Counted from the stretch's first letter, positions 19,647-30,117 are shown. The stretch is 64,000 nt of DNA from Petrolisthes cinctipes (GCA_033782935.1 JAWQEG010000365.1:1240001-1304000); one strand, 5' to 3'. Numbers and translations: made by a program. The notes: generated by a model from the letters alone, not told the origin.

Positions 19647-21122
19647 ATGGAGAGTGCGGATTCCTGCTTGGAGGCCGACTTGGCAATGTCGGAGGAAGAC
19701 GAGTCTCCAATTGAGGATCACTGGCCTGAGCTGCCTTCTCGCAACCCTCCCCCCCTCTCCTCGGTCACTCCGCAGCTCAGGTTGCAGCCGTCCACCTCCT
19801 CAACCTCTACCAAGCGACCTGTTGATGCCTCGTCCGACTCCTCGCAGGATTCCGATGGTGTGGACTGTTTACCTCCAGCTGCCAAGACTGCCAAGGGTGC
19901 TTCAGCTGTGCACGACGTACCTTCTCTGCCTCACCCTGGTGTTTCTTCTTTGTATACCAACTCCTTGCCCTCGTCCAACCTTCCTGCTTTTGCCCCGAGA
20001 GATGCCTATGTCAAACTCTCCTTCTCTGGAAACCCATCTACAGACACAAAGCTGCGTTGGTTGTCTGATGTCAACAGGGCCTTCCAGTTGCAGCGTGAAC
20101 TGGCTGAAGTCAAGATGGCTGCTGTCACCTCCCGGTTTGTCTACATCTCTAGGAAGCGTCAGGACATCATTGATAGAGTGAAGGCTGGTGAATTTTTATC
20201 TCTGCCTCTCATTCTTGAAGACTCACCTGAGAGGCCTCGTAAGTTCCCCAGCTACATCCTCACCCGTTTTCCTATTGATGTTGACCCGAAACTTGCCAAA
20301 GGATACCCTGGTGTGTACTTTGCCTGTCGTTTTTTCCAAGATGGTTCACCCATTAGCCGTATTGTTGTTGTCTGGAGTCAACCCGATCCACCTCCAAATG
20401 AGATTTCCTTTGATTTCCTCCCTTGTCTTCCACCGTGTGAGGTGAGGAAACTTCATAATGACCAGCCTTGGTGCTACAGGTCCTGGGGAGTTGGGCATAT
20501 CTCCCGGTACTGTTCTGCCAGGCCGAAGTGTGCATGGTGTGCAGCCGACCATGATTCCAAGACGTGTCCTGTCAGGGGTGAACCATCACGTCCTGCTGCC
20601 TCCACCTCTGAGCCTTCACCTCCTGAAGATACGTCTCGATGGAAGTGTCCACGATGCCTTCAGCCAGGGGTTAACGTGTGGCATGGATGTACTCGACGTA
20701 AGGTCCAGGCTCGTGTCTCTACTATTGCTTCGCCTCCACCACCACCACCACCACCACCACCACCTCCCCAGTCTGCTCCTCCTACCAACCCTGCCTCACC
20801 TCCAGACCTGGCCCTCCGCAAGTCTGTTGCTACCCTAATGGCACGATGTACGGCTCTTGAAAACCGCTTTTCTGCCCTTGAAGCCAGGATTGATGGGCTG
20901 GTTGCCGCTCAGGCTGCCAATGACTCCAAACTCTCCACCTTGGTCGAGGCTCAGCAGGCCATCATCTCAACTGTCACTACCCTTACCGAAAAGATGGATA
21001 CTGTTGCATCTCGCCTTGAAAAGCTTTTCGAGTCAGTCCCTTCTCCTGGTCCATCTTCTTCTCCAGGTCGCTCATCTGCCCCCACTCACCGGACTTCTAC
21101 CTCCAAATACAGAGTTCGCTAG
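19647..21122 (+). CDS. LINE 2 ORF1, Gag-like zinc-knuckle protein
   Basis: ATG at 19647 opens a 491-residue frame. It starts acidic (SEEDESPIEDHWPELP), has a Ser/Pro-rich part, then a conserved block with LRWLSDVNRAFQLQ and PSYILTRFPIDVDP, followed by zinc knuckles. The first, CYRSWGVGHISRYC (from about 20473), has Ser where the second Cys of C-x2-C-x4-H-x4-C should be. The second, CAWCAADHDSKTC, is intact, and a third Cys pair (CPRC) with an HGC follows. A Pro run (about 20736-20766) and a predicted coiled coil (ALENRFSALEARIDGL region) end the protein. Such proteins coat the element RNA. It overlaps the ORF2 frame. Confidence 0.85.
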   Translation: MESADSCLEADLAMSEEDESPIEDHWPELPSRNPPPLSSVTPQLRLQPSTSSTSTKRPVDASSDSSQDSDGVDCLPPAAKTAKGASAVHDVPSLPHPGVSSLYTNSLPSSNLPAFAPRDAYVKLSFSGNPSTDTKLRWLSDVNRAFQLQRELAEVKMAAVTSRFVYISRKRQDIIDRVKAGEFLSLPLILEDSPERPRKFPSYILTRFPIDVDPKLAKGYPGVYFACRFFQDGSPISRIVVVWSQPDPPPNEISFDFLPCLPPCEVRKLHNDQPWCYRSWGVGHISRYCSARPKCAWCAADHDSKTCPVRGEPSRPAASTSEPSPPEDTSRWKCPRCLQPGVNVWHGCTRRKVQARVSTIASPPPPPPPPPPPPQSAPPTNPASPPDLALRKSVATLMARCTALENRFSALEARIDGLVAAQAANDSKLSTLVEAQQAIISTVTTLTEKMDTVASRLEKLFESVPSPGPSSSPGRSSAPTHRTSTSKYRVR

Positions 21123-24100
21123 TGATTGCCGGCTGGATGTCATCTCCTGGAATGTATGTGGTATCACCAGTTATGCTAAGCTCACTCAACTCAAGGCCTA
21201 TGTTTTTCGTCATCATCCCAGTGTTATTTTTCTCCAGGAAGCATTTCCAGGACGGCCGCTCGCTCTTGGGCAAGCTCCTCCCCTCTCAGGTTATGTGCCA
21301 TATGTTCATCTGGTAAGGAATGGTCTCCTGACTTACATACATAGCTCCTTGCCACATCGCCTTCTCCGTACCTCCACTGATCCTGACATGACCTTTCAGC
21401 TATTTGAGGTTCTACCTGGGAATGGAGTACTCCAACTATGTAATGTCTATTCTGCCCCAGCTAGACTCACTCTTGAGGCTCTTCCTTCTCCAACAGTGCG
21501 TGGTATGGTGTATATGGGAGATTTTAATGCTCGGCATTCTGATTTGGGTGATGGTACTGGCTCTATTAATCGTAATGGTGTTCGTCTCCTTTCATACATC
21601 CGCAAGCATCATCTGACACACTGGGACACTGGTGGTGCCACTCATTGCCGGGGAGGTACTCTGGATTACATCCTCTCGTCTGGCCTGATAGCATCTCAGG
21701 TCCAGTGCTTCTCCGTGCCAGACTTGTTCTCTGATCACATTGCTCTTCGGTTTCATTATTCTCTAACTGCTGGGTCAGGTGCTTCAGCCACTCGTTTGCG
21801 TATTGCTGTGCCCCCTAAATATTGCCCGACTTACATCTTATTTATGGCCCATGTATTCCCTACATTTGACATATCATCAGCTGAACAGTTGTACTCTGAT
21901 CTTGTATCTGCTACTCATGACTTTTATAGGCTATACGTCTCCCGGCCACACCTCCAGCATCGCCATACTGCCCACTCCTGGACGCTGGATGCACGTATAC
22001 AGGAGGCAAAGGAGGAGGCTGAACGTGATGGCCTATTGTTTCAAGCCAACCCAACCCCTGACCTACTCCATCGTTACCAGATGTCTAGGGACGCTTTAGT
22101 TGCCCTGCAGGATTGTGCTCACACTGAGTCTTGGCAGCGGTTCACGGACAGCATCAACCAGCAAACAAGTGTGGCTTCTATGTGGCACCTCATCCATCGG
22201 GTTGTTAAAAAGACACCGGCCACTGCTCGTCATCACACTCCTGCCGATTATGCCAAACAACTTGTCAATGCCTGGTCAGAACAATCTACCCCAGCCAGTC
22301 TACCCATCCACATACAAGATGCACTCGCTTCCCGTGCTGCTGTCCATCGGCTACGTCTAATGTCTGCTCTGTTACAAGATGATGACGATGATGCAGAGGA
22401 GATAGCTGAGGAGGAGTTGCGCCGTGCTCTCATTCGGGGTAGAGCTTCTTCCCCTGGTGATGATGGTATTACTTATGCTGTGCTGCGCCTACTTCAACAA
22501 GTTCCTGGGAACCCTCTACTTCGACTGTGCAATCTTTGTCTTCGTAACGGTTGTGTACCACGACCCTGGACCAGCAGCACAATAATACCCATCCCTAAGC
22601 CCGGCACTGCGAAGTTCAGGCCTATTTCCCTTACTTCCTGTTTCTGTAAGGTTATGGAGAGAATCTTACTCAATCGTCTCATGTACAGACTGCAGGATCG
22701 CCTCTCTCCATGGCTGTTTGGTTTCCTTCCCCAGCGGAGCACACATCACTGCCTAGTCGACCTGTACTCTCGCCTTTCCAGGGACAGTGTGGTGGCCTTC
22801 ATTGCCTTCGATGTTGCTAATAGAGACGTCATTTTGGATCAACTGGTTGACTTTGGGATAAAGGGTAATCTACTACGGTGGATTCGGGGCTACCTGAGTA
22901 ACAGGACCTCCCGTGTGTTTTTCAGTGGTGCACTCAGTCCTTTGCGCAGTTTTCATCTTGGTACACCTCAAGGTGGTGTTCTCAGCCCATTGTTATTTAA
23001 TATTCTGATGCATCGGTTGCTCACTTCTCTCCCTGATATTCCTGGAACTACAATTACGTGCTATGCTGATGATATCTGTGTTCATTCTACCTCACCAAGG
23101 GATCTCCAGCGGTTTCTTGACTCCTTCTCTGTGGCCTCCTCTCACTGTGGCATTATTGTCTCCCCAGATAAGAGCAGAATATTCACCTGCCGCCTTCCTC
23201 AAGCTCAGCCAGTGTTCACCATTGGAGGGACTGTCATTCTCATGTGTTCCCAGTACTGCTACCTGGGTGCGCCAGTCAATATTTGGCCGATTGTCCCTGC
23301 CAGACCTCAAGACCATCCCATTGTCCAGGACTTATTGGGTCGTCTCCAGCACCGACTTACACCACTTCAATGGCTATCTAACAACTCCTCGGGCATCTCC
23401 ATCCCAGTAGCCAGGACCATCTATATTGCTTTTATCCGTTCAGTTGTTGATTACCTTTCCCCTGCTCTGATTCAACTTCCTAGGGCTACTCTGGAAACTT
23501 TAGAAAAATTTCAAAATAGAGCAATGAGAATTATTCTCGGCTGTCCAATGTCGACCAGGATAGTGAACATGCAGCGTGAGTTGCGTCTTCCCCCATTAGT
23601 GGAGAGAATTTATTCTAATGTTACTTGCTTCACTGTCAAGTGCCTCCATTTCCCACATCTTTCACCCCATTACTCTCAGTTAGTCAGGACTTCTCTTAGA
23701 CCAAACTACCCGGTCCCTCCCATACTGCCTGCTGGACGTACTCTTATAAGGTCTGTTTCCTCTGTGCTCCGTGGTCTTAATATAGATATAATGGTTGCAG
23801 ACGTCCCCCCAGGGCCCCCTCCATGGATGCTACCAACACCTGATGTGAGCTTTACACCTACTTCCAAGTCGGAGCTGCCTTCTCTACAGCAGCAGTTGGC
23901 TCTGGAACACATAGAAACAGTGACTTCCTCCATCACAGATCCATACTGCCTCTACACTGATGGCTCATTGCAGGTGGATGGTGCAGCAGGTTGTGCTGTT
24001 TTCTCGCCTGACCTGGAGTCACCTCCAGGGGGCTGGGTTGGCCGTCGTCTCTGTAACCAATCTAGCTCAACATTGTGTGAACTGTATGCCATTCTGGATG

Positions 24101-24792
24101 CTGTTAGTGTCGTTTGTCAACATGGAGTGAATGCTGCCATTTTTTGTGACTCCAAACCTGCCCTTCATTCCCTTTTTAGTGTTCAGCCCACACACTCTAC
24201 TGTTGTTCAGCAGATAATATCGTTTTTGGCCTTATTGCGTCACCGTAACTTGACTGTCAAATTTTTATGGGTGCCATCCCATGTAGGTTTGCGTCACAAT
24301 GGTACAGTTGACAGACTCGCAAAGGAAGCCTGCCATCTGCCTCCTCGTGGTGCTGGACGTCCTCTCTCCCTGACATGTTACCTCTCTAAAGTCCGCTCCG
24401 CCGCTCTCCTCCCTGTACGGCGACGCAGGGATGCAGAGAGGCCCTTCAGCATCTCCATCACCCATTACGAGTCTGTCTGCCATCACAAATATTCCTACCG
24501 TCGTCGAGGCCTCATGGTTTGGAGGCACAATGTAGTCTCTGCTCGTTTGAGGCTTGGCTACCGGCCACCGTGGCAGGTTGCTGGGATGCAGGGTGAGCCT
24601 CCCTTCACTGAGTGTCGCTTGTGTCGAGCGCCTCGTGCTAACACTATAGAGCACTATTGCCTGGCCTGCCCCACTGTTCGACACTTGCTGCCCCAGGGCC
24701 TGCCACTTGATGTGGTTTGTCGACACCTGCTGAACCATCAGGTTCTGGAGGAACTTCTGGTGCGCCACCCTCGTTTTGGTGGATTTAAGTAG
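21123..24792 (+). CDS. LINE 2 ORF2: endonuclease, reverse transcriptase, RNase H
   Basis: One uninterrupted frame. Endonuclease: LDVISWNVCGI, FLQEAF, MGDFNARHSDLGD, SDHIALRF. RT: RPISLTSCFCKVMERI, GTPQGGVLSPLLFN and the catalytic YADD at about 23062. RNase H: YTDGS, a CELYAI glutamate, CDSKPA and VPSHVG. A C-terminal C-x2-C...H...C motif lies near 24615-24670. RT motif A reads VVAFIAFDVANRDV (22790-22830); related LINEs have a D-L-K-x stretch before the A-F-D, so the catalytic Asp appears lost by a short in-frame deletion. The open frame extends upstream into ORF1, but the endonuclease starts only near 21123; no ATG lies at the junction, so translation may need reinitiation or frameshifting. 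Confidence 0.8.
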
Positions 24793-24968
24793 GTCATGAT
24801 GTAAATATTTGTCTGTGTGCTTGTGCTTCATTCTGTTATGTTTTCGTGATGTGAGTGTGTGTGCGCATGTGTGTGTGCTTGTGTGTGTATGTGGTCATTG
24901 GGTTCTCGTGAGTCCCGCTTACCCTTGTGTACTGTTGTCTGCCTATTGACTGACGCTACGGCGCAATG

Positions 24969-24973
<5 letters not shown>

Positions 24974-25014
<41 letters not shown>
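24974..25014 (+). repeat. Poly(A) tail of LINE 2
   Basis: An uninterrupted A run of about 40 bases between the 3' UTR and the TSD. Confidence 0.95.
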
Positions 25015-25015
<1 letters not shown>

Positions 25016-25025
25016 GACCCCCACC

Positions 25026-25100
25026 CCGGAGGGAACCGCCTTGTCGTGGTGGGGGGGCTCGCGTGTCTCTGAGATCTGGCGAGCTAGACTAGAAGGACCC
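25026..25100 (+). mobile_element. Orphan 5' tip of LINE family 1
   Basis: GGAGGGAACCGCCTTGTCG, GTGGGGGGGCT, GTGTCTCTGAGATCTGG and GAGCTAGACTA follow the order of the first 75 bases of copies A-C (for example 5750-5815). Similarity then stops at about 25098. A LINE normally keeps its 3' end, so a fragment holding only the 5' end is odd. It begins about a dozen bases after LINE 2's poly(A). Confidence 0.7.
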
Positions 25101-26187
25101 TGTGATGTAGTTAGAATATTGGGTATAAACGAGTCCTTCGAATATTGCCACGAGACACCATCTCTTGCCAGTAACACCAATAACACCACACACTCGGATA
25201 CAATAGTGGGGAATAACAATGGACAAAGATTATCACTACTTTGAACTTTGTTAACTAGGTTGGGAGTGTTGTAGTACTGTAGGCAACAATGTTTATCATC
25301 TGACTAATTTAATTTCTTTTTTTTTAATTCGTACTGTAAATGAATAAGGATACAAGTTACAAAATTAACAAGAAACACTAAAACTACTTCACTATCTATA
25401 TATCTTAATTTATCTATAAATCTGTCTATGAATATTTATAAAATATATTACCAATATCGGTTACTAAGGGTAGAAATGAATATTTGAAGCCTTAAAACGA
25501 ATCAAAGAAGGTGCCGTGAAGCAATGCCAGGCAGATCCCAGCCCGTCACCATCAGTTGGTTAATGTAGGACAACCACAACTGAGATATCCCTGTAATCTG
25601 TATGCCTCATTATTTATTTCATCATTAACATATACTGTATAATTATGTGGCATATAAACATCATTCATTTTGTTCATCACAATACACCCTTGCCTGAATA
25701 TAATGTTACATTAACACTAAACTCTCCTGGCAACTCATCGACCAATCATCTCCGTCATAATAATTATAAGTTAACTCTCTTCCTTCAATTCACCAACGTG
25801 CAGGGTAGGGTGTAGAGGAGCCCAGGGGGATAAACTCCCTTCCGCAACTGTACCCACCTCCCTAACCCTGGCCACTATCCCTCTCCCAGACAATTCCCTG
25901 TCCCAGGTTCTTGCTGTTATACACTCGTGATACATAATTTCTGACAAGGAGGTCTACGAGCTCCATGCCCTCTTCCGTCCATACCTGAATATCGTATTAA
26001 AAAAATATTGTTAGTGACTATTTTAATGGTCAAGATATACGGCAAATTATATGGCATTTCCAGATATATACCTAAAAAATATCATTTAAAGTATGGCCTG
26101 CGTCTTGCTACGACTAGGCCACGACTGGGTTTCATACTCGATGGTCAGAAATTATCTATCAAGATTGTACCAGTATCATAGTAAGAC
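25101..26187. other. AT-rich DNA, no gene confirmed
   Basis: It contains one family 4-like MITE terminus (CACTCGTGATACATAATTTC, from about 25922) and a 40-codon minus-strand open stretch around 25870-25995 that I could not join to any exon in phase. Confidence 0.4.
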
Positions 26188-26305
26188 CGACACGACAAGA
26201 AAATACCCTCTATATGGTCATAAACTAACAGCATAAACTATGTTCAATCACATAACAAGATGATGTGAGTAACGGTATAGCTGCACTCTCCTGATAATAC
26301 TCATC
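26188..26305 (-). pseudogene. Diverged duplicate of the 16.2-kb exon
   Basis: It resembles 16190-16300 in order (AAGAAAATACCC, CAGCATA, GTAGCTGC or ATAGCTGC, CTCTCCTGATA). An acceptor-like TATCAG precedes 26290, but in the same phase the frame ends at 26246-26244 after about 14 codons, and the donor reads GTTAGT. It may be a dead exon copy or an alternative end. Confidence 0.4.
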
Positions 26306-26310
26306 TAACA

Positions 26311-26701
26311 GACAGGTAAGGAAGAAGGTGATAGTGGCAACAGACAGGTAAGGAAGAAGGTGATAATGGTAACAGACAGGTAAGGAAGAAGGTGATAGTG
26401 GCAACAGACAGGTAAGGAAGAAGGTGATAATGGTAACAGACAGGTAAGGAAGAAGGTGATAATGGCAACAGACAGGTAAGGAAGAAGGTGATAATGGTAA
26501 CAGACAGGTAAGGAAGAAGGTGATAGTGGCAACAGACAGGTAAGGAAGAATGTGATAGTGGCAACAGACAGGTAAGGAAGAATGTGATAGTGGCAACAGA
26601 CAGGTAAGGAAGAAGGTGATAATGGTAACAGACAGGTAAGGAAGGTGATAATGGTAACAGACAGGTAAGGAAGAAGGTGATAGTGGCAACAGACAGGTAA
26701 G
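26311..26701. repeat. Minisatellite, 32-bp unit, about 12 copies
   Basis: The unit GACAGGTAAGGAAGAAGGTG plus a 12-base end (ATAGTGGCAACA or ATAATGGTAACA) starts at 26311, 26343, 26375 and so on, with one shortened unit near 26631. The two unit types alternate. Each unit holds CAGGTAAGG, a strong 5' splice-site consensus on the plus strand. All three minus-strand frames are open only because the unit lacks stops. Confidence 0.9.
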
Positions 26702-26840
26702 GGTGAAGGTGAAAGGGATATAAGAAAGATAAGGAAGAAGGTGAAAGGGATATAAGAAAGATAAGGAAGAAGGTGAAAGGGATATAAGAAAGATAAGGAA
26801 GAAGGTGAAAGGGATATATGAAAGATAAGGGAGAGGGAGA
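26702..26840. repeat. Related minisatellite block, 32-bp unit, about 4 copies
   Basis: Units of GTGAAAGGGATATAAGAAAG followed by ATAAGGAAGAAG have the same 32-bp length as the preceding array and share the GATAAGGAAGAAGGTG core, so the two blocks are diverged parts of one array. Confidence 0.85.
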
Positions 26841-26926
26841 AAAGGATAAATGCAACCTAAGGGAGAAGGTAATACAAAAGAGGAACACAGTATACTAGAG
26901 AAAAGAATCAAACTATGGACACTCAC

Positions 26927-27240
26927 CAACAGTTGTCATCAATTTGTACTGTAATGGAACGACAGGCAGAGTTGTGGAGACGTTGGTGGCCTCCTGTTGT
27001 TGTTGGTGGTGGAGGGAGGAGAGGCCGTCCCGAGTGAACTGTTGTTGTTGCTGGATTTGGGGTTGTTGGCTGGAGTCCGCTTCAAGTGCCTCTGTCGTCT
27101 CATCCTTCAGTAGTACCAAGTCCTCCTCCTCCGAGTCATCTTCCTTCTCAGGATCTTTTCCGTTCACTTCCTCTTCCTCCACACTCTCACTCATCATATG
27201 TTAACACTACGCTGTCCTCTCCTTCACTATCTCGATCTCA
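26927..27240 (-). CDS. First coding exon of acidic, Gln-rich protein (minus)
   Basis: On the minus strand an acceptor-like ttacattcacag precedes 27240, a 5' UTR of 43 bases follows, and tandem ATGs begin at 27197. The 90 codons encode an acidic N-terminus (SESVEEEEVNGKDPEKEDD), then Gln tracts (QIQQQQQ, HHQQQQ) and an uncharged end PLQYKLMTTV. A strong donor GTGAGT begins at 26926, phase 1. The composition suggests a nuclear or regulatory protein, but no domain was recognised. With the exons at 16225-16285 and 15727-15769 a 124-residue product results. The minisatellite would lie in the first coding intron. Splicing is predicted by eye only. Confidence 0.5.
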
Positions 27241-27349
27241 CTGTGAATGTAACAAGAATGTGTGTATATATTAGTTTGTGTTTAAAATGATAGTGAATTT
27301 AGGGTGTAGTACAGTGTTGATAAATAGTGTAGTTGATAATGATGTGTAA

Positions 27350-27440
27350 GCAACTAATTCCTACAAACTATTCCAAGTAACGGGCCACCATTATTTTTTT
27401 ATCTGGTCCTGCTTCCTTTGGAGGAATCAAGGCGCTCCAG
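27350..27440. repeat. Dispersed hairpin repeat, copy d
   Basis: GCAACTAATTCCTACAAAC, CCAAGTAACGGGCCACCATT, TCTGGTCCTGCTTCC and TTTGGAGGAATCAAGGC are the complement of the plus-oriented copies. It abuts the left end of element F copy 2. Confidence 0.6.
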
Positions 27441-28394
27441 TGTACAGCTCCGGACAGATCAATGGTCCACACCCCATCCATCAGCGACTTGGTTTGGGCC
27501 TGGTCGGATCTGGTAACAGTTGCAGGTGGAGGGAGGGGGGGATGTTAGTGGGAGAGGAGGAGAGAAATGTGGGCGGAGCTATATAAGAGGGTAACGAATG
27601 ATCAGGTAGAGAAGCCGTGTGTCAGGAGGAATGAATGAAGCATACACTGTGAACGGTATCGAATCACCAACAGTTTAAAGCAGGGTTCTTCAATCTTTTT
27701 CAGTCGTGACCCAGTTTTTACTATGACATCATTCTCGCGACCCATACAGAAAGATATTTTACAAATGATCAGAATTATCAACCTAAGAAAATACAAGGCC
27801 AGACTCTGAAACATAATATTTATGAATAAAAGGCATTCTAACCAGAATTATAAACACTGCCTCACCTACCCTCCCTCTCTCTCTCACACACTCATTCAAG
27901 AAGGCTAATATTTGTGCAATGATTTTGTTTTATTTATAATTAAATATATGAATATTCGATTATAAAAATATGTTAGGTGGATTCATGTATGAACTTCATA
28001 TTTATTTTATTGTCACGAATATTATTATTCTATTTTATTCATGTATTTATTTTTGTGAGCCTGCGACCCAGTTTGGAGGAATTCGGGGCCCGTAGTTTGA
28101 AGAATCCGGGTTTAAAGAAGTGCATACTGCATTAACGTAGGTGGATATAGGAGATAAGAAATGTGATGATTTGAGGCGAGGGTGAGGGGGAAGAGGGTAA
28201 GAAAAATGAAGGTGATTAGTTGAAAAGTAATAATAAACAAATATAATTAGAATATCTGTTACATTATGTCCTTTAAATAAAGGCACTGTCTTTTGTTCAC
28301 CATCGTAGTGGGATAGACTACTGAATATATATTATCCTTTGGATATTAGACAGCTATCCCTGTATTCCTTTTATCCCTCGTGCTTGCCCCGTAG

Positions 28395-28597
28395 GGGTGT
28401 ATTGCCTGTAATGATGTGGGCAATACTTTAAGGGTTTTGGCACCCCTTCGGCCCCCGCCACTAGCTTACATTTCTTCAACTGTCCCTCCTTTCTTCCTAT
28501 TTCATTCATGCTTGCTGTCACACCTCTCTATCACCTTTTCCTGGTGCTAAATGACCTCGCTGTTACGCCACCTAATATCAATCAAATCCCTCGTGCT
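28395..28597 (+). repeat. LINE 3' end, plus orientation
   Basis: GTATTGCCTG...ACTTTAAGGGTTTTGGCACC...CCTAATATCAATCAAAT. It matches the complement of 29091-29305 throughout and ends in an ATCA-type tail, so it is the 3' UTR of a LINE distinct from families 1 and 2 (third tail family). Confidence 0.6.
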
Positions 28598-29090
28598 TGT
28601 AGTCCACCCTATTTATCACCTTCTCCCAAGCCCAGCTGTTTTGTTTTCTTTTTCGGCAGAAGACGGTTTAATTTTCTAACTTTTTAATAATCATATTTGT
28701 CAACAAATTCATTAAACTATATACCAGGATTTTTTCTTCTAAATATGCATTTCCTTGAAAATAATCGATGTTAAACTTAATTAGGCGGCGCTATATGGCG
28801 TTTTCAATAAACTAGGTCTAATTTTATGCATAGGTTATATATATTACAGTATCTCTCAAGTAACTGGCAACCTTACACTTTCTCCCTACTGTCTTATCCC
28901 TCTCTCGCTTGCCCTTCCCTCCTTTCTTACCGTTTATCTTTTCTTTCTCATATTTTTAACCTTCTCATTCGTTCTTAAAAAGTTTTAATGGCATAGGCCT
29001 TTCTTCCTTATCACTTATAGTCCAATTATATGATTCGAAAAACTACGGCTGAGATTATGTTGTAGATCGCATTTTGGTTCTCAATATGTA
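28598..29090. other. AT-rich core between two inverted LINE tails
   Basis: No coding signal or repeat match was recognised. Confidence 0.4.
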
Positions 29091-29305
29091 GAGGTTGATT
29101 GATTGATTGATATTAGGCGCCGCAACAGCGAGGACATATAGCGCCAGAAAACGGTGATAGAGAGGCGAGACAGCAAGAAGGAAGGAAATAGAAAGAAAAG
29201 AGTGGTAGTTGAAAAACTAAAAGCTAGTGGCTGGAGCCGAAGGGGCGCCAAAACCCTTAAAGTATTTCCCACATCACTAATGCAGGCAATACCCCCATAC
29301 GGGGT
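29091..29305 (-). repeat. LINE 3' end, minus orientation
   Basis: It starts with (TTGA)n and reads as the complement of the 28395-28597 repeat (AGGCGCCGCAACAGCGAGGA...CGAAGGGGCGCCAAAACCC). The two face away from a shared centre. Confidence 0.6.
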
Positions 29306-30117
29306 CAATATGAAGAGAATTTAGAAAACAACTATAGATTTATGGGGAAAGATATATGAGTTATTTAGAATTAAAGTGTTGGCAGATACGCATTATTATC
29401 CCAGCCACAGCATTTCGCCTTCATAAAACTGAAGGACTATAGGTTTCATGCATTGCCATTTGCTAGTTTGTTGCTAGTCAGAATGTTAACTTGTTAAACC
29501 AATTTGCAGGAAAGAGAAATATATTATATCTTTCTTTTCAAGTTACTTATAGGTATTTTTTATTGAAATCTGATTCGATATATATTACCTCACTTTTATT
29601 TAGTTCCAGCATTACTGCGCAGAACACCATATGACACAATAAGGACCACAAGGACAGTAATGGTGATCAACGTGATGCTCATGTATCTCTCTATAGGTTA
29701 CTGAACACAGTTTCTATGCTCAACTTCAGAATTATGTTCTCAGCATCACAATGATAGGCAAAGATAATGAAAACAATATAAAGAAATTATCTTTTATTAT
29801 ACGACAAATATTCAACTGCCTCGGTGCTTTATTTATTTGTAAAAGATCTTTCTGTATGGGTCGCGAGAATGATGTCATAGTAAAAACTGGGTCACGACTG
29901 AAAAAGTTTGAAGAACCCTGTTTTATACTATTGGTGATTCGATACCGTTCACATTCATTCATACCTCCTGACACACGTCTCTCTACATGATCATTCGTTA
30001 CCCTCCTCTCCCACTAATATCCCCCCCCCTCCACCTGAAACTGTTACCAGATCCGACGAGGCACAAACCAAGTCGCTGATAGATGGGGTGTGGACCATTG
30101 ATCTGTCCGGAGCTGTA

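Larger units (their letters stand above)
19358..25013 (+). mobile_element. LINE family 2, full length with TSD and poly(A)
   Basis: A 5.65-kb non-LTR element: GT-rich 5' UTR (19358-19646), ORF1, overlapping ORF2, a short GT-rich 3' UTR and about 40 A. The 11-bp TSD and long open frames indicate a young insertion. ORF2 carries an RNase H and a terminal zinc motif, so it belongs with RNase H-bearing LINEs rather than typical Jockey or CR1. The exact clade was not determined. It lies opposite to the proposed minus-strand host gene. Confidence 0.85.
27445..30115. mobile_element. Long-TIR DNA element F, copy 2 (expanded, reversed)
   Basis: The ends match copy 1 (CAGCTCCGGACAGATCAATG on both sides, TA flanks). 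The left arm of about 570 bases is nearly complete; the right arm keeps only about 280 bases (29838-30115) and lacks the TATA-like stretch. The unique centre of copy 1 reappears complemented at about 28014-28390. Between 28395 and 29310 extra sequence is present, including two oppositely oriented LINE 3' ends. No transposase was found. Confidence 0.7.

Noticed and set aside
19281..19721. Minus-strand ORFs rich in Thr, Gln and Asn over 19.3-19.7 kb
   Set aside because: They are antisense to the GT-rich 5' UTR of LINE 2.
20857..21122. N-terminal 88 residues of the LINE 2 ORF2 open frame
   Set aside because: They overlap ORF1 in another frame and begin at TTG. The endonuclease starts only near 21123, so the upstream part is probably not coding in this frame.
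25870..25998. Minus-strand open stretch after an acceptor-like site near 25998
   Set aside because: Its phase does not fit the exon at 26927, and part of it is a MITE terminus.
26311..26840. Regular repeats resembling a CRISPR array
   Set aside because: The units are contiguous without variable spacers, and the setting is eukaryotic. It is a minisatellite.
26225..26929. Long minus-strand ORFs rich in Leu, Pro, Ser and Tyr
   Set aside because: They read a 32-bp minisatellite. All frames are open because the unit has no stops, and 32 is not a multiple of three.
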